DNA of 64,000 nt from NCBI RefSeq assembly GCF_000821185.2, contig NZ_CP050855.1, forward strand, positions 2,480,001-2,544,000. The letters run 5' to 3'. The stretch is from Serratia symbiotica. GTDB lineage: Bacteria; Pseudomonadota; Gammaproteobacteria; Enterobacterales; Enterobacteriaceae. Made by a program: the position numbers and the translations under genes. Of this stretch, positions 29,806 through 41,639 are shown piece by piece (positions within the stretch are counted from its first letter, which is position 1; each line of letters begins with the position of its first letter). The notes beneath the pieces were generated by a model. The model searched no databases. It was not told where the DNA came from and saw nothing but the letters and a program-made list of their open reading frames with translations.

Positions 29806-32800
29806 ATGGCCAAGTTCTTTATAGATCGCCCGATTTTCGCTTGGGTAATCGCCATCATTATTATGTTGGCAGGGGTGCTTGCAATAATGAAACTGCCGAT
29901 CGCGCAGTATCCCACTATTGCACCACCGGCGGTGAATATTTCCGCCAATTACCCAGGTGCAGACGCCAAAACGGTACAGGACACCGTAACGCAGATTATC
30001 GAACAGAACATGAACGGTATCGATAACCTGATGTACATGTCCTCCACCAGTGATTCCTCTGGTAGCGTCACCATTACGTTGACGTTCGATTCCGGCACCG
30101 ATCCTGACATCGCACAGGTGCAGGTTCAGAACAAGCTGTCATTAGCCACGCCGCTGTTACCGCAAAAAGTGCAGCAACGGGGGTTGAAAGTAGAAAAATC
30201 CAGCAGTAGCTTCCTGATGGTGGCCGGTTTCGTTTCCGACGATCCAAACATGACGCAGAACGATATTGCAGATTATGTGGCCTCCAACATTAAAGACTCG
30301 CTCAGCCGTTCATCCGGTGTGGGTGAAGTACAACTGTTCGGTGCTCAATACGCGATGCGTATCTGGCTGGATCCGAACAAGCTGAACAACTTCCAACTGA
30401 CCACCTCGGACGTGACCTCGGCCATTACTGAGCAGAACAACCAGATCGCCGCTGGGCAACTGGGTGGTATGCCACCCGTGCCGGGGCAGCAGCTTAACGC
30501 TTCGATCATTGCGCAAACCCGTCTGACTTCGCCGGAGGAGTTCGGCAAGATCTTGCTCAAGGTGAATATCGACGGTTCTCAAGTACGTCTAACAGACGTG
30601 GCGTATATCGAGCGTGGTGCCGAAGGCTATACAGTGACTGCACGCTATAACGGCATGCCGGCCGCAGGTTTGGGGATTAAACTCGCCACCGGTGCCAACG
30701 CCTTGAACACGGCCAAAGGTGTAAAAGACACATTGGCTAAAATGAAGCCGTTCTTCCCGCAAGGGATGAAGGTGGTTTATCCGTACGACACCAGTCCGTT
30801 TGTGAAGATTTCCATCAACGAAGTGGTGAAAACGCTGTTTGAAGCGATCGCACTGGTATTCTTGGTGATGTATCTGTTCCTACAAAACTTCCGCGCCACG
30901 TTGATACCGACTATCGCAGTGCCGGTAGTTCTGCTGGGAACCTTTGCTATCCTCTCGGTATTCGGCTTTTCGATCAACACGTTAACGATGTTCGGTATGG
31001 TGCTGGCGATCGGCCTGCTGGTGGACGATGCCATTGTGGTGGTGGAAAACGTCGAGCGCGTCATGTCTGAAGAGGGACTGCCGCCGAAAGAAGCCACGCG
31101 CAAATCAATGGGCCAGATCCAGGGCGCGCTGGTGGGTATCGCTTTGGTGCTATCGGCAGTCTTCGTACCGATGGCGTTCTTCGGCGGTTCAACGGGTGCC
31201 ATCTACCGTCAGTTTTCAATCACCATCGTGGCCGCAATGGGGTTGTCGGTGCTGGTCGCGCTGATCCTGACACCAGCGCTATGCGCCACCTTACTAAAGC
31301 CGATCCCCAAAGGCGATCATGGGGTTAAAACCGGTTTCTTCGGTTGGTTTAACAACATGTTCGAAAAGAGCACTAACCACTATAGCGACAGCATAGGCCG
31401 CATTCTGCGCAATACTGGCCGCTATCTGGCGATCTACCTGCTGATCGTAGTGGGCATGGGCCTACTGTTTCTGCGCTTGCCTTCTTCATTCCTGCCGGAT
31501 GAAGATCAGGGCCTTCTGTTGACCATGGTGCAATTGCCTGCCGGTGCCACCGAGGCCCGTACCACCAAGGTATTGGAAAAAGTCACCAACTACTTCATGA
31601 CCGAGGAAAAGGACAACGTGGAATCGGTGTTTACCGTCGCAGGCTTCGGCTTCAACGGTAACGGCCAAAACACTGGTCTGTCATTTATCAGCCTGAAAAA
31701 CTGGGATAAACGTCCAGGGACACATAATAGAGTCGAGGCGATTGCCAAACGCGCCAACGGCGCATTCTCTAAGATTAAAGAAGGTTTAGTGTTCCCGTTC
31801 AACCTGCCGGCGATTATCGAACTTGGCACCGCGACCGGTTTTGATTTTGAGTTGATCGATCAGGGGGGCTTAGGCCACGAAAAACTGACCGCAGCGCGTA
31901 ACCAACTACTGGGTATGGCCGCTAAACATCCCAATATACTAGTGGGCGTGCGCCCTAACGGCCTGGAGGATACACCGCAGTTTAAATTGATCATCGATCA
32001 GGAGAAAGCCAAGGCGTTAGGCGTAAGCATCACCACCATTAACGACACGATGGCTACGGCGTTGGGCGGTTCGTACATTAACGACTTTATCGACCGTGGT
32101 CGTGTGAAGAAGGTGTACGTACAGGCTGAAGCGCCGTTCCGTATGTTGCCAGAAGACATTAATAAGTGGTTTGTTCGCGGCTCCAGCGGCCAGATGGTTC
32201 CGTTCTCCGCCTTCTCTACGGCGAAATGGGAACACGGTTCACCACGTTTGGAGCGTTATAATGGCTTGCCATCAATGGAAATTCTAGGGCAGGCAGCAGC
32301 GGGCAAGAGTACCGGTGAAGCGATGAACCTAATGGAAAATTTGGCAGCCAAACTGCCAAACGGCATCGGCTACGACTGGACTGGCATGTCCTATCAGGAG
32401 CGTCTGTCCGGCAACCAGGCACCTGCGCTGTACGCCATCTCGATTCTGGTGGTGTTTCTGTGTTTGGCGGCGTTATATGAAAGCTGGTCGGTTCCTTTCT
32501 CGGTCATGTTGGTGCTGCCATTGGGGATTATCGGTGCGCTGCTGGCGGCCACCCTGCGCGGCATGAATAACGACGTCTACTTCCAAGTGGGGCTGTTGAC
32601 CACTATCGGCCTATCAGCGAAAAACGCCATCCTGATCGTTGAGTTCGCCAAAGATCTGATGGAGAAAGAAGGTAAAGGTCTGATCGAGGCAACGCTGGAA
32701 GCTGTACGTATGCGTTTACGTCCGATCCTGATGACGTCCATGGCTTTCATCCTTGGGGTACTACCGTTGGTTATCAGCAATGGTGCTGGCTCCGGTGCGC

Positions 32801-32952
32801 AGAACGCGGTAGGTACTGGCGTAATGGGTGGAATGATTACCGCCACCGTGTTGGCGATCTTCTTCGTACCGGTGTTCTTCGTAGTGATTCGTCGACGCTT
32901 TAGCAAGAAAGCAGAAGATCAAGCACACAACCCGCCAGTTGAGCATCACTGA
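29806..32952 (+). CDS. acrB: RND multidrug efflux pump AcrB
   Basis: Inner-membrane proton-driven trimeric exporter of drugs, bile salts and dyes. The 1048-residue product matches E. coli AcrB (1049). It has 12 membrane helices, the two large periplasmic loops, and the proton-relay acidic pair in the fourth helix ([17 protein letters not shown]). It begins [14 protein letters not shown] after an AGGAT ribosome site. No damage is seen. Its usual downstream neighbours (tomB, hha) are absent because an IS66-family element begins 35 bp after the stop. Confidence 0.97.
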   Translation: MAKFFIDRPIFAWVIAIIIMLAGVLAIMKLPIAQYPTIAPPAVNISANYPGADAKTVQDTVTQIIEQNMNGIDNLMYMSSTSDSSGSVTITLTFDSGTDPDIAQVQVQNKLSLATPLLPQKVQQRGLKVEKSSSSFLMVAGFVSDDPNMTQNDIADYVASNIKDSLSRSSGVGEVQLFGAQYAMRIWLDPNKLNNFQLTTSDVTSAITEQNNQIAAGQLGGMPPVPGQQLNASIIAQTRLTSPEEFGKILLKVNIDGSQVRLTDVAYIERGAEGYTVTARYNGMPAAGLGIKLATGANALNTAKGVKDTLAKMKPFFPQGMKVVYPYDTSPFVKISINEVVKTLFEAIALVFLVMYLFLQNFRATLIPTIAVPVVLLGTFAILSVFGFSINTLTMFGMVLAIGLLVDDAIVVVENVERVMSEEGLPPKEATRKSMGQIQGALVGIALVLSAVFVPMAFFGGSTGAIYRQFSITIVAAMGLSVLVALILTPALCATLLKPIPKGDHGVKTGFFGWFNNMFEKSTNHYSDSIGRILRNTGRYLAIYLLIVVGMGLLFLRLPSSFLPDEDQGLLLTMVQLPAGATEARTTKVLEKVTNYFMTEEKDNVESVFTVAGFGFNGNGQNTGLSFISLKNWDKRPGTHNRVEAIAKRANGAFSKIKEGLVFPFNLPAIIELGTATGFDFELIDQGGLGHEKLTAARNQLLGMAAKHPNILVGVRPNGLEDTPQFKLIIDQEKAKALGVSITTINDTMATALGGSYINDFIDRGRVKKVYVQAEAPFRMLPEDINKWFVRGSSGQMVPFSAFSTAKWEHGSPRLERYNGLPSMEILGQAAAGKSTGEAMNLMENLAAKLPNGIGYDWTGMSYQERLSGNQAPALYAISILVVFLCLAALYESWSVPFSVMLVLPLGIIGALLAATLRGMNNDVYFQVGLLTTIGLSAKNAILIVEFAKDLMEKEGKGLIEATLEAVRMRLRPILMTSMAFILGVLPLVISNGAGSGAQNAVGTGVMGGMITATVLAIFFVPVFFVVIRRRFSKKAEDQAHNPPVEHH

Positions 32953-33017
32953 TCATTCAGTGAACCTTTCCCACAAGAAGATAAAGGGTAACCGAACGGC
33001 GAACTCGCGTTGTGTGA

Positions 33018-34102
33018 TTAAAATAATGTAATAAGCTGGCGGATATTAACTGAAGCTGTTTTCGGCGTAGGGTAATGGTTGCTGGAGGCTATGGTGGGGC
33101 CAGGTGGGTAAGCGGGTAGCACATCACGCAACCAGATAGACGGGTCGTGGCCGTTGAGTTTGGCGGTTTCCAACAGATTCAGGATAGCTGCCATCCGTTG
33201 TCCGGCACGCAACGACTCGGCAAAGAGTCCGTTCTTGCGGCCTACGGCTACCGGACGGAGGCAGTTTTCCATGCGATTGTTATCTATGGGCACGTGGCTA
33301 TCGTCAAGATAACGCAGTAATGCTGACCAGCGTTTCAGGGGATAGTCCAGCGCTTTGCGTAACCTGGAGTTGGGGGCCGTCTGCGCTTGTTGCAACAACA
33401 GCCATTGATGGAAGGCGTCCAGCCGGGGGGTGGCATAGCGCTGTCGCCATTGACGTTTTTTATCCGCTGACCGATGTTTGATTTTGCGCTCAAGCCTGTA
33501 CAACTCATGGATAGTATCTAGAGCTAGCTTCGCCACCGGGCTTGGGTTGGCAGTGAACAGCTCGAAGAACGTGCGCCGGGCGTGCGCCCAACACCCGGTG
33601 TCAACCGCCTGGCCGCTTGCCGAACAACGCCTGGTAACCAGCATCACCGTCCACCACCAGGGTAACGCGCCAGCCCTCAAGCACATCGCGGGCATACTGA
33701 CCATTGCGCCCCGGTTGGCAATCATAAAGCACTATCGCCCGCTCGGCACCTTGTGCGGTGATATAGAGCCACAGATAACCGCGTGAGGTTTTGCCCTTGC
33801 CGGGGTCGAAGATATTTTGGTGCTTTTGGCTCAGGTAACAGCGTGACCAGTTGCTGCTCGATATCGGCGGCATCGGCCTCGATATCTTCATCGAACAGCC
33901 CGCGCTGTTTCCCCTGGAAGGCTTCGCTTTTACGCCCGAAGCGCCACTGACGGGCATTTTTCAGTGCCTCTTCCCGTTGCTGGATATAGCCTGCCAGTGT
34001 CTGGCTTCGCTGTGTCTGCGGCTCTTGGTTCACGAATAATTTCAACACCAGAGCGCACAGTTCATCGGGGTTTTGTGAGGCCAGCACTACATCGATATTC
34101 AT
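33018..34102 (-). pseudogene. tnpC transposase of the IS66-family element
   Basis: DDE transposase fragments in three frames. The N-terminal helical part runs from 34102 (MNIDVVLASQNPDELCALVL...RFGRKSEAF), then a frame change near 33800 gives KTSRGYLWLYITAQGAERAI. After another change near 33620 comes the C-terminal GCWAHARRTFFELF and DSHVPIDNNRMENCLRPVA, the family's catalytic end. About 100 residues between the zinc-finger region and the DDE core are missing. Non-functional. Confidence 0.88.
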
Positions 34103-34168
34103 GCCCTTGTTTTATCAGTGCAATAGCGTATTGTCATTGATAATCAATGTATTAATGATGGTTTTCCG

Positions 34169-34502
34169 TTATTTCCAACTGGTTAAATCCAGGCCATCCA
34201 CCCGCTGCCCGTCGATGCCTTTCATCAACCCGTCGGCCTGCTCGGTTGACAGCATCCAGGTGACATCACCTTGCCAGGGCCAGATAAAGTGGCCCTGACG
34301 AAGACGACGAAGACACCGCCGGCCCCCGTGCTTGTCCCAGCGCAGGACTTTGATGCGTGAGCGTGCCTTGTGCAAAAGACAAAAGCGGCGTCCCCTTGCC
34401 AGAGTTGGTGAGACGGTCGGTAACGTATTGCGTCAGGGTATCGATACCCTGACGCATATCGACCGGCTCCCGCACCAGCCAGATGTGCGGCGGCGTTAAC
34501 AT
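34169..34502 (-). pseudogene. tnpB of the IS66-family element, frameshifted
   Basis: Accessory IS66 protein of about 110-115 residues. The start MLTPPHIWLVREPVDMRQGI at 34502 is intact. A frameshift near 34375 moves the reading to a second frame with IKVLRWDKHGG and LRQGHFIWPW, the conserved TnpB C-terminus. The break inactivates it. Confidence 0.85.
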
Positions 34503-34628
34503 AGGGACAAGGCCTGCATCACGGCCGGCAACTGAGCGGGAAGAGGGCTGTTTAGTTAATCCGCTGTGTTGCCAGGCGTCGAGAGGCTGTTGCCGTTCAC
34601 TGTGAGAATACCGTTTACCATGCTTCAC
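34503..34628 (-). pseudogene. tnpA remnant of the IS66-family element
   Basis: A 42-codon stretch with HSERQQPLDAWQHSGLTKQ resembles the helix-turn-helix start of IS66 TnpA (about 110 residues normally). It fuses straight into tnpB without the rest of the protein, so most of tnpA is deleted. Confidence 0.6.
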
Positions 34629-34702
34629 CTCAGGGTCGTTGCATTGAGTGAGGGCAGCATGTGGCAGCAGAGTTTTGTTAACAATATAAGTTCGCCGGAC
34701 AC

Positions 34703-34897
34703 TTACCTATGAGCGTGATAATCTTTAAAGGTTTTGAAATCAAATAAAAAATAATAACCTGCAACGGCAGTGGAAATAAAGTGTAGCAGATCATTTAATG
34801 CTTTGACTGACTTACCTTTCCCAATATACCATGCTGCCATTAATAAATAGCCTATTAAGATGAAGCTTAAAATCCCCAAGTTTTTTCTAAATGGCAT
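34703..34897 (-). CDS. small membrane-protein ORF, 3' end cut by the IS66-family element
   Basis: 64 codons from ATG 34897. The first half is a clear hydrophobic helix (LSFILIGYLLMAAWYIGKG) and a second hydrophobic stretch (FISTAVAGYYFLFDF) follows. The stop TAA at 34703-34705 falls inside the terminal inverted repeat of the IS66-family element, so the native C-terminus is lost. The surrounding DNA is very AT-rich. I do not recognise the family. It may be an accessory or immunity-type inner-membrane protein, or chance; no ribosome site is strong. Confidence 0.4.
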   Translation of the reverse strand: MPFRKNLGILSFILIGYLLMAAWYIGKGKSVKALNDLLHFISTAVAGYYFLFDFKTFKDYHAHR

Positions 34898-35125
34898 TCA
34901 CGGATTTTTACATTAATTTGTGGTTCCAAAAAAATTTCACTATTAAAAAATTGATAGCAAATCCATACCTATAGCAAGGAAAAATAATAAAATATATTTT
35001 ATAACGTGACTTTTTAGACCCCTTTCATTATTCATAGATAAAAACCATTTATTTTATTGTTTTTTTAATTAGAATGACACCATGCCTTGATGATGTCATT
35101 GCTAAATTTTCTATGTCTAAGTCCG
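34898..35125. other. AT-rich spacer in the island remnant
   Basis: 228 bp of about 25-30% GC with no credible gene, between the small membrane ORF and the helicase fragment. Its composition differs sharply from the flanking housekeeping blocks and supports foreign origin. Confidence 0.6.
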
Positions 35126-35528
35126 TTAATGAAGGTCAGCGAGTTTAATTAAGTTATCATAAAGAACTACTGTTTTATTTTTTTCTAGAATCTCAATGGA
35201 GTTTTTAATTCTGCTTCTCAACACAGCACTCGTCGACTTGTACCCTAGCATCCTTGAAATTGCACTGACAATCTCTTCAAAAGTAGCGCCAAAACTTGCA
35301 GAGATAGTTCTTACTACCCCAATAGCAATTTCATCAAGTGATATATTTTCCGGTTTACGTAAACTTTGAGAAGATACATTTAGGCGATTCCTGATTGTAA
35401 CTTCACTCTCATTTACTATCAAAAAATCATCTTTTAATTTAATTTGAGTGTTTTCTAAAACAATGCGAATAGCATTGTTAACTGTAGCCTCGATACGAAC
35501 TCCCGCACGTTGCAAGCCCCATGCAGTC
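35126..35528 (-). pseudogene. C-terminal fragment of a DUF3320-type superfamily 1 helicase
   Basis: The frame continues from the IS911-like element into native sequence at 35528 and ends at 35126, about 134 residues. The order of features matches the end of large DUF4011/DUF3320 helicase-like proteins: AWGLQRAGVRI, a short strand DDFLIVN, ISLDEIAIGVVRTISASFG, then a winged-helix segment IVSAISRMLGYKSTSAVLRS and an SIEILEKNKTVVLYDN tail. Intact proteins of this class are well over 1000 residues, so the helicase core and everything upstream has been removed. The first nine residues of the open frame come from the IS end. Very AT-rich. Such helicases often sit in defence or phage-related islands. 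Confidence 0.7.
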
Positions 35529-35600
35529 TGTAGTGGCACACTGAATTTGGCCACCTGAACAGAGGTGATATGCTCACCTCAGGACATTACAGGTGCTTCA

Positions 35601-36769
<1,169 letters not shown>

Positions 36770-36879
36770 CCACTACAGGTTGACCCTGAGGGAGTACTAT
36801 TGAGTTCAATTGACTAATAGAATGCTATAACTGCTTGTTAGGAAAAATTGAATATGGTGGAATTCAGGAGACTTGAGTT

Positions 36880-36953
36880 TGGAGCGGGTGAAGGGAATCG
36901 AACCCTCGTATGCAGCTTGGGAAGCTGCCGTTCTACCATTGAACTACACCCGC
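36880..36953 (-). tRNA. glyU: tRNA-Gly, anticodon CCC
   Basis: 74 nt including an encoded CCA. Acceptor GCGGGTG pairs with CACCCGC, the D loop has TTCAATGGTA, the anticodon stem-loop is GCAGCTTCCCAAGCTGC with CCC in the loop, and the T arm is GAGGGTTCGATTCCCTT. The sequence is very close to E. coli tRNA-Gly(CCC). It is the first feature after the IS911-like element, about 100 bp away. Confidence 0.95.
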
Positions 36954-37063
36954 ATCGGTGTGCGTCAGGCATTATAGCGAGTTATCAGCACCGGGCAAGC
37001 TGAGATGGCGCATAACTGTCTATGTTTTAAGCAATTGGCGTGCAATGGGCAGTATGGGCAGCG

Positions 37064-37091
37064 AAAAAGCCGGTGCAGCCGCCTGCACCGG
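37064..37091 (-). terminator. terminator of the lysS operon
   Basis: A perfect 9-bp stem CCGGTGCAG / CTGCACCGG with a 4-base loop, then CTTTTTC on the minus strand. It begins 21 bp after the lysS stop. Confidence 0.88.
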
Positions 37092-37111
37092 TTAGCTTAG
37101 GCTAGGTGATG

Positions 37112-38629
37112 TTATTTCTGTGGGCGCATCGCCGGGAATAGAATCACGTCGCGGATGGTATGGCTGTTGGTGAACAGCATCACCATACGGTCGATGCCGA
37201 TGCCCAGACCTGCGGTTGGCGGTAGGCCGTGCTCCAGCGCAGTGACGTAGTCTTCGTCGTAGAACATCGCTTCGTCGTCACCAGCGTCTTTGGCGTTCAC
37301 CTGATCAGCGAAACGCTGCGCCTGATCTTCCGCGTCGTTCAGTTCGGAGAAACCATTGCCAATTTCACGGCCGCCAATGAAGAACTCAAAACGGTCAGTG
37401 ATTTCTGGGTTCAGGTCATTGCGGCGTGCAAGAGGGGACACTTCCGCTGGGTACTCGGTGATAAAGGTCGGTTGAATCAGATGGCTTTCCGCCACTTCTT
37501 CGAAGATTTCGGTTACAACGCGGCCCAGCCCCCAGCTTTTTTCAACCTTGATACCGATAGATTCGGCGATAGCCACAGTTTTGCCCATATCGGCTAGATC
37601 AGCCAAATCAGTTTCTGGGCGGTATTTCTTGATAGCCTCGGTCATGCTCAGCTTTTCAAACGGTTTGCCAAAATCGAACACTTCATCACCATACTGCACC
37701 AAGCTGGTGCCCAGTACTTTCTCGGCCAGGGTACGGAACAGCGATTCGGTCAGTTCAATCAGGTCGTTGTAATCCGCGTAGGCCATGTAAAGTTCCATCA
37801 TGGTGAACTCTGGGTTATGGCGCGGCGAGACACCCTCGTTGCGGAAGTTACGGTTGATTTCGAACACCCGTTCGAATCCGCCGACGACCAGACGCTTCAG
37901 GTACAGTTCTGGCGCGATACGCAGGTACATGTCAATATCCAGCGCATTGTGGTGGGTAATGAACGGGCGTGCGGAGGCACCGCCGGGGATCACTTGCATC
38001 ATTGGAGTTTCGACTTCCATGAAGCCGCGTTCCACCATGAAGTTGCGCATCGATGCCATTATCTGAGAACGCACCTTGAAGGTGTTGCGTGATCCTTCGT
38101 TGGCGATCAAATCCAAATAACGCTGGCGGTAACGGGTTTCCTGGTCAGCAAGGCCGTGGAATTTGTCCGGCAACGGACGCAGAGCTTTAGTCAGCAGACG
38201 CAGTTCAACGCAATGAACCGATAGTTCGCCGGTCTTGGTTTTGAACAATTTACCGCGTGCACCGATGATATCGCCCAGATCCCACTTCTTGAACTGCTCG
38301 TTGTAGACGTCTGCGGCCAGTTCGTCGCGTGCAACGTACAACTGAATGCGGCCACCCACGTCCTGCAAAGTGACGAACGATGCCTTGCCCATAATACGGC
38401 GGGTCATCATGCGGCCAGCAACGGTAACGTCTATACCCAGCGCTTCCAACTCCTGGTTTTCTTTGTTGTCGTAAGCAGCGTGCAGCTTGTCAGAAGTGGT
38501 GTCGCGGCGGAAATCGTTCGGGAACGCCATGCCGTTTTCACGCAGGCCAGCCAGTTTCTCACGGCGGGATTGCAACTCGTTATTGAGATCCAGCGCCTGA
38601 TCGACGCCCTGTGATTGTTGCTCAGACAT
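37112..38629 (-). CDS. lysS: lysyl-tRNA synthetase
   Basis: Class II synthetase that charges tRNA-Lys. The 505 residues equal E. coli LysS. The N-terminal OB-fold anticodon-binding domain (about 65-145) includes [16 protein letters not shown]. The class II motifs follow: motif 2 around [15 protein letters not shown] near residue 262, and motif 3 [13 protein letters not shown] near the C-terminus. It starts 9 bp after the prfB stop and is cotranscribed with it, the usual enterobacterial pair. Confidence 0.97.
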   Translation of the reverse strand: MSEQQSQGVDQALDLNNELQSRREKLAGLRENGMAFPNDFRRDTTSDKLHAAYDNKENQELEALGIDVTVAGRMMTRRIMGKASFVTLQDVGGRIQLYVARDELAADVYNEQFKKWDLGDIIGARGKLFKTKTGELSVHCVELRLLTKALRPLPDKFHGLADQETRYRQRYLDLIANEGSRNTFKVRSQIMASMRNFMVERGFMEVETPMMQVIPGGASARPFITHHNALDIDMYLRIAPELYLKRLVVGGFERVFEINRNFRNEGVSPRHNPEFTMMELYMAYADYNDLIELTESLFRTLAEKVLGTSLVQYGDEVFDFGKPFEKLSMTEAIKKYRPETDLADLADMGKTVAIAESIGIKVEKSWGLGRVVTEIFEEVAESHLIQPTFITEYPAEVSPLARRNDLNPEITDRFEFFIGGREIGNGFSELNDAEDQAQRFADQVNAKDAGDDEAMFYDEDYVTALEHGLPPTAGLGIGIDRMVMLFTNSHTIRDVILFPAMRPQK

Positions 38630-38638
38630 TTCGGTTCC

Positions 38639-39737
38639 TTATAACCCGGCTTTCAAACTTGCTTCAATGAATTTATCCAGATCGCCATCCAGTACGGCTT
38701 GCGTGTTACGCGTTTCAACGTTGGTGCGCAAATCCTTGATGCGGGAGTCATCCAGCACGTAAGAACGGATCTGGCTACCCCAACCGATATCGGACTTGTT
38801 GTCTTCCATCGTCTGTTTATCAGCATTTTTCTTTTGCATTTCGAACTCGTACAGTTTGGCTCGCAACTGTTTAAACGCTTGATCCTTGTTTTTGTGCTGA
38901 GAACGGTCATTTTGGCACTGCACTACGATATTGGTTGGCAGGTGGGTAATACGTACTGCCGATTCGGTTTTGTTCACATGCTGACCACCTGCACCAGAGG
39001 CGCGGTAAACGTCGATACGCAGATCCGCCGGGTTGATTTCAATATCGATATCGTCGTCCACTTCCGGGTAGATAAACACCGAACTGAATGAGGTATGACG
39101 GCGGCCGCCTGAGTCAAACGGGCTTTTGCGCACCAAGCGATGCACACCGGTTTCAGTGCGCAACCAACCAAACGCGTAATCACCAATAATTTTGATGGTG
39201 GCGGATTTCAGCCCCGCAACGTCGCCATCGGACTCTTCGATTACTTCGGTCTTGAAACCCTTGGCTTCTGCCCAGCGCAGATACATGCGCAGCAGCATGC
39301 TGGCCCAGTCTTGTGCTTCGGTGCCGCCGGAACCTGCCTGAATATCCAGGTAGCAGTCCGCGCTGTCGTATTCACCGGAAAACATACGGCAGAATTCCAA
39401 CCGTTCGAGCTTGACCATCAGTTGATCAAGCTCGATAACTGCTTCGTTGAAGGTCTCTTCATCTTCGGCTTCCACCGCCAATTCCAGTAGGCCATTGACA
39501 TCTTCGCCGCCCTGCGCCAGTTGGTCGATGGTCGCTACGATGGCTTCCAACGCCGCACGCTCTTTGCCCAGTGCCTGTGCACGTTCAGGTTCGTTCCAGA
39601 CATCAGGCTGTTCCAACTCGGCGTTGACTTCTTCTAGGCGTTCCTTCTTAGCGTCATAGTCAAAGATACCCCCGAAGAACGGCAGTCCGCTCGGACAGAT
39701 CCTGAATTCGGTTTTTTACCGGATTAATTTCAAACAT
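38639..39737 (-). CDS. prfB: peptide chain release factor 2, made by programmed +1 frameshift
   Basis: Terminates translation at UGA and UAA. The start at 39737 gives [20 protein letters not shown]. An in-frame TGA at codon 26 (39662-39660) is bypassed by a +1 shift on CTT TGA C into the main frame, which runs to 38639 for about 365 residues in all. The stop-recognition motif SPF ([11 protein letters not shown]) and the catalytic GGQ ([13 protein letters not shown]) are present. The frameshift makes the protein autoregulated: scarce RF2 increases shifting. Upstream of lysS. Intact. Confidence 0.96.
39659..39674 (-). promoter_or_regulatory. programmed +1 frameshift signal of prfB
   Basis: On the minus strand CGGGGGTATCTTTGAC: a GGGGG Shine-Dalgarno-like element lies three bases before CTT, followed by TGA C. 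This is the classical RF2 recoding signal; E. coli has AGG in place of CGG at its first codon. Confidence 0.92.
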
Positions 39738-39860
39738 GGTTTTGCGTTCTTTTACGTTGATGTCGTCGATGGCTAAATGCCATTAGAATCGCTGATTCTA
39801 ACGGATCTCACCGCCAGTTTATAGCAAGTTGGTCGGTTTTTGTGGCGGTCAGAAATGATG

Positions 39861-39886
39861 CCGGGGTTTGCGTTGCCCAACCCCGG
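39861..39886 (-). terminator. hairpin downstream of recJ
   Basis: Stem CCGGGGTT / AACCCCGG with a 10-base loop just past the recJ stop. The T-run on the minus strand is poor, so it may instead slow or protect the mRNA between recJ and prfB. Confidence 0.5.
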
Positions 39887-39902
39887 ATCACCACCGGCAA
39901 GA

Positions 39903-41633
39903 CTAATGCGGCCAAAGATGTTGGATCAGTAATTGCACGTTGCGGTTGCCACGAAACTCGTTGATGTCGAGCTTGTAGGCCAGTTCCACCTCGCGCACGC
40001 TGCTGTCCGGCCATAGCGTGGTGTCTACGTTGAAGGCGATGCCGTCGAGCAGCGGCCCACCGCCGAGCGGTTCCACCATCAGCTTCAGGTGTTTCTCACC
40101 CACCAACCGCTGTTGCAGGATGCGGAACCTACCGTCGAAAGTCGGCTCCGGGAATGCTTGGCCCCAAGGGCCGCCATCGCGCAGCAGTTCTGCCGTGGTT
40201 AGCGATAGCTCCTGCATCGACAACTCACCATCAGACCAGATAACTCCCTCTAGCATTGCCGGATCAAGCCATTCGCCCACCAGTTCACCAAAACGCTGGC
40301 GAAATTCGTCGAATTTGGCCTCTTCCAGTGACAGCCCAGCCGCCATCGCATGACCACCGAACGTCATCATCAAACCGGGGCTTAGCATATCCAGCCGCTC
40401 CAGCGCATCACGCATGTGCAGCCCGGCCACCGAACGGCCAGAACCTTTCAGGATGCCATCACCTACTGGGGCAAAGGCGATCACCGGGCGGTGGAAACGC
40501 TCTTTAATGCGCGAAGCCAGAATACCCACTACCCCTTGATGCCATTCTGGGTGGTACATCGCTAATCCGTAAGGCAATTCAGTGCTGGTGCGTTCCAACT
40601 GGTCGCACAGATGCAGCGCCTCTATCTGCATGCCTTGCTCAATCTCGCGCCGCGTCTGATTCAGCGTATCGAGATCGTTAGCCAGCATGCGCGCCTGCGC
40701 GATGTCATCACTCAATAGTAGCGCCACCCCAACCGACATATCGTCCAACCGCCCTGCTGCATTGAGCCGTGGGCCGAGTGCAAAGCCGAGATCGCTGGCC
40801 ACCAACTGCAGCGCATCGCGCTTGGCCACTTCGAGCAGCGCGCGAATACCTGGCCGACACTTGCCGGCACGGATACGATGCAAGCCCTGATAAACCAGAA
40901 TGCGGTTGTTAGTGTCCAGCGGTACTACATCAGCTACCGTGCCAAGCGCCACCAGATCCAGCAGTTCCGCCAGATTGGGCGTTGCCAACGCGCGCTGTGC
41001 AAACCAGCCGCTGTCTCGCAGCCGGGCGCGTAGTGCCAACATCAGATAGAAAGCAACCCCAACGCCAGCCAGCGATTTGGAGGGGAATTCACAGCCGCGC
41101 AAGTTGGGATTAACGATTGCTTCGGCCGCTGGCAGGGTTTCACCTGGCAGGTGGTGATCAGTTACCAGCACTTGCATGCCGTTGGCATGCGCCACGTCAA
41201 CGCCAGCGTGAGAAGAAACGCCGTTATCGACGGTCACGATCAGCTCAGCGCCGCGCGCTGCCGCCTGTTCCACCACTTCGGGGCTTAGGCCGTAGCCGTC
41301 TTCGAAACGGTTCGGTACCAGATAATCAACGCTCCCCCCCATGCTACGCAGCGCCAGTACCGTCAGTGCGGTGCTAGTGGCACCGTCTGCATCAAAATCA
41401 CCCACTACCATGATACTACGGCAATCAACCAGTGCCTGTTCAAGGATGCCAACGGCGGTGTCGATGCCACTTAACTGCTGCCAAGGCAGCATGCCCTTGA
41501 CGCTACGCTCCAGTTCTTGCTCACCCTGAACGCCACGCAACGCGTACAAACGACGTAGCAACGGGGGCAGGTTGGCAGGCAGATGGCTGTCATCCGCCGC
41601 CAGTCGGCGGCGGAGTTGCATTTTGATACTCAC
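39903..41633 (-). CDS. recJ: single-stranded-DNA-specific exonuclease RecJ
   Basis: 5'-3' exonuclease acting in RecFOR recombination and mismatch repair. The 576 residues match E. coli (577). DHH-family metal motifs are in order: VGDFDADGATST near residue 79, TVDNGVSSH near 133, and VTDHHLPGE near 157. The DHHA1-type MTFGGHAMAAGLSL segment is near residue 419. It follows dsbC by 6 bp. Intact. Confidence 0.96.
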   Translation of the reverse strand: MSIKMQLRRRLAADDSHLPANLPPLLRRLYALRGVQGEQELERSVKGMLPWQQLSGIDTAVGILEQALVDCRSIMVVGDFDADGATSTALTVLALRSMGGSVDYLVPNRFEDGYGLSPEVVEQAAARGAELIVTVDNGVSSHAGVDVAHANGMQVLVTDHHLPGETLPAAEAIVNPNLRGCEFPSKSLAGVGVAFYLMLALRARLRDSGWFAQRALATPNLAELLDLVALGTVADVVPLDTNNRILVYQGLHRIRAGKCRPGIRALLEVAKRDALQLVASDLGFALGPRLNAAGRLDDMSVGVALLLSDDIAQARMLANDLDTLNQTRREIEQGMQIEALHLCDQLERTSTELPYGLAMYHPEWHQGVVGILASRIKERFHRPVIAFAPVGDGILKGSGRSVAGLHMRDALERLDMLSPGLMMTFGGHAMAAGLSLEEAKFDEFRQRFGELVGEWLDPAMLEGVIWSDGELSMQELSLTTAELLRDGGPWGQAFPEPTFDGRFRILQQRLVGEKHLKLMVEPLGGGPLLDGIAFNVDTTLWPDSSVREVELAYKLDINEFRGNRNVQLLIQHLWPH

Positions 41634-41639
41634 CCGCGA

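Larger units (their letters stand above)
32988..34706 (-). mobile_element. decayed IS66-family element
   Basis: About 1.72 kb bounded by matched ends: GTAA-N5-CGGCGAACT at 32988-33005 and its inverted partner GTAA-N5-CGGCGAACT read from 34706 inward. The GTAA start is typical of IS66. Minus-strand order is tnpA remnant, tnpB, tnpC, as in the family, but all three are broken and tnpC lacks its middle, so the element is shorter than an intact IS66 (about 2.5 kb). The 8-bp sequences outside the ends (GATAAAGG and CTATGAGC) do not match, so no target duplication is visible. Confidence 0.85.

Noticed and set aside
34703..35528. A complete new defence system
   Set aside because: Only the C-terminal end of one large gene and a cut small ORF remain; the system itself cannot be reconstructed from this window.
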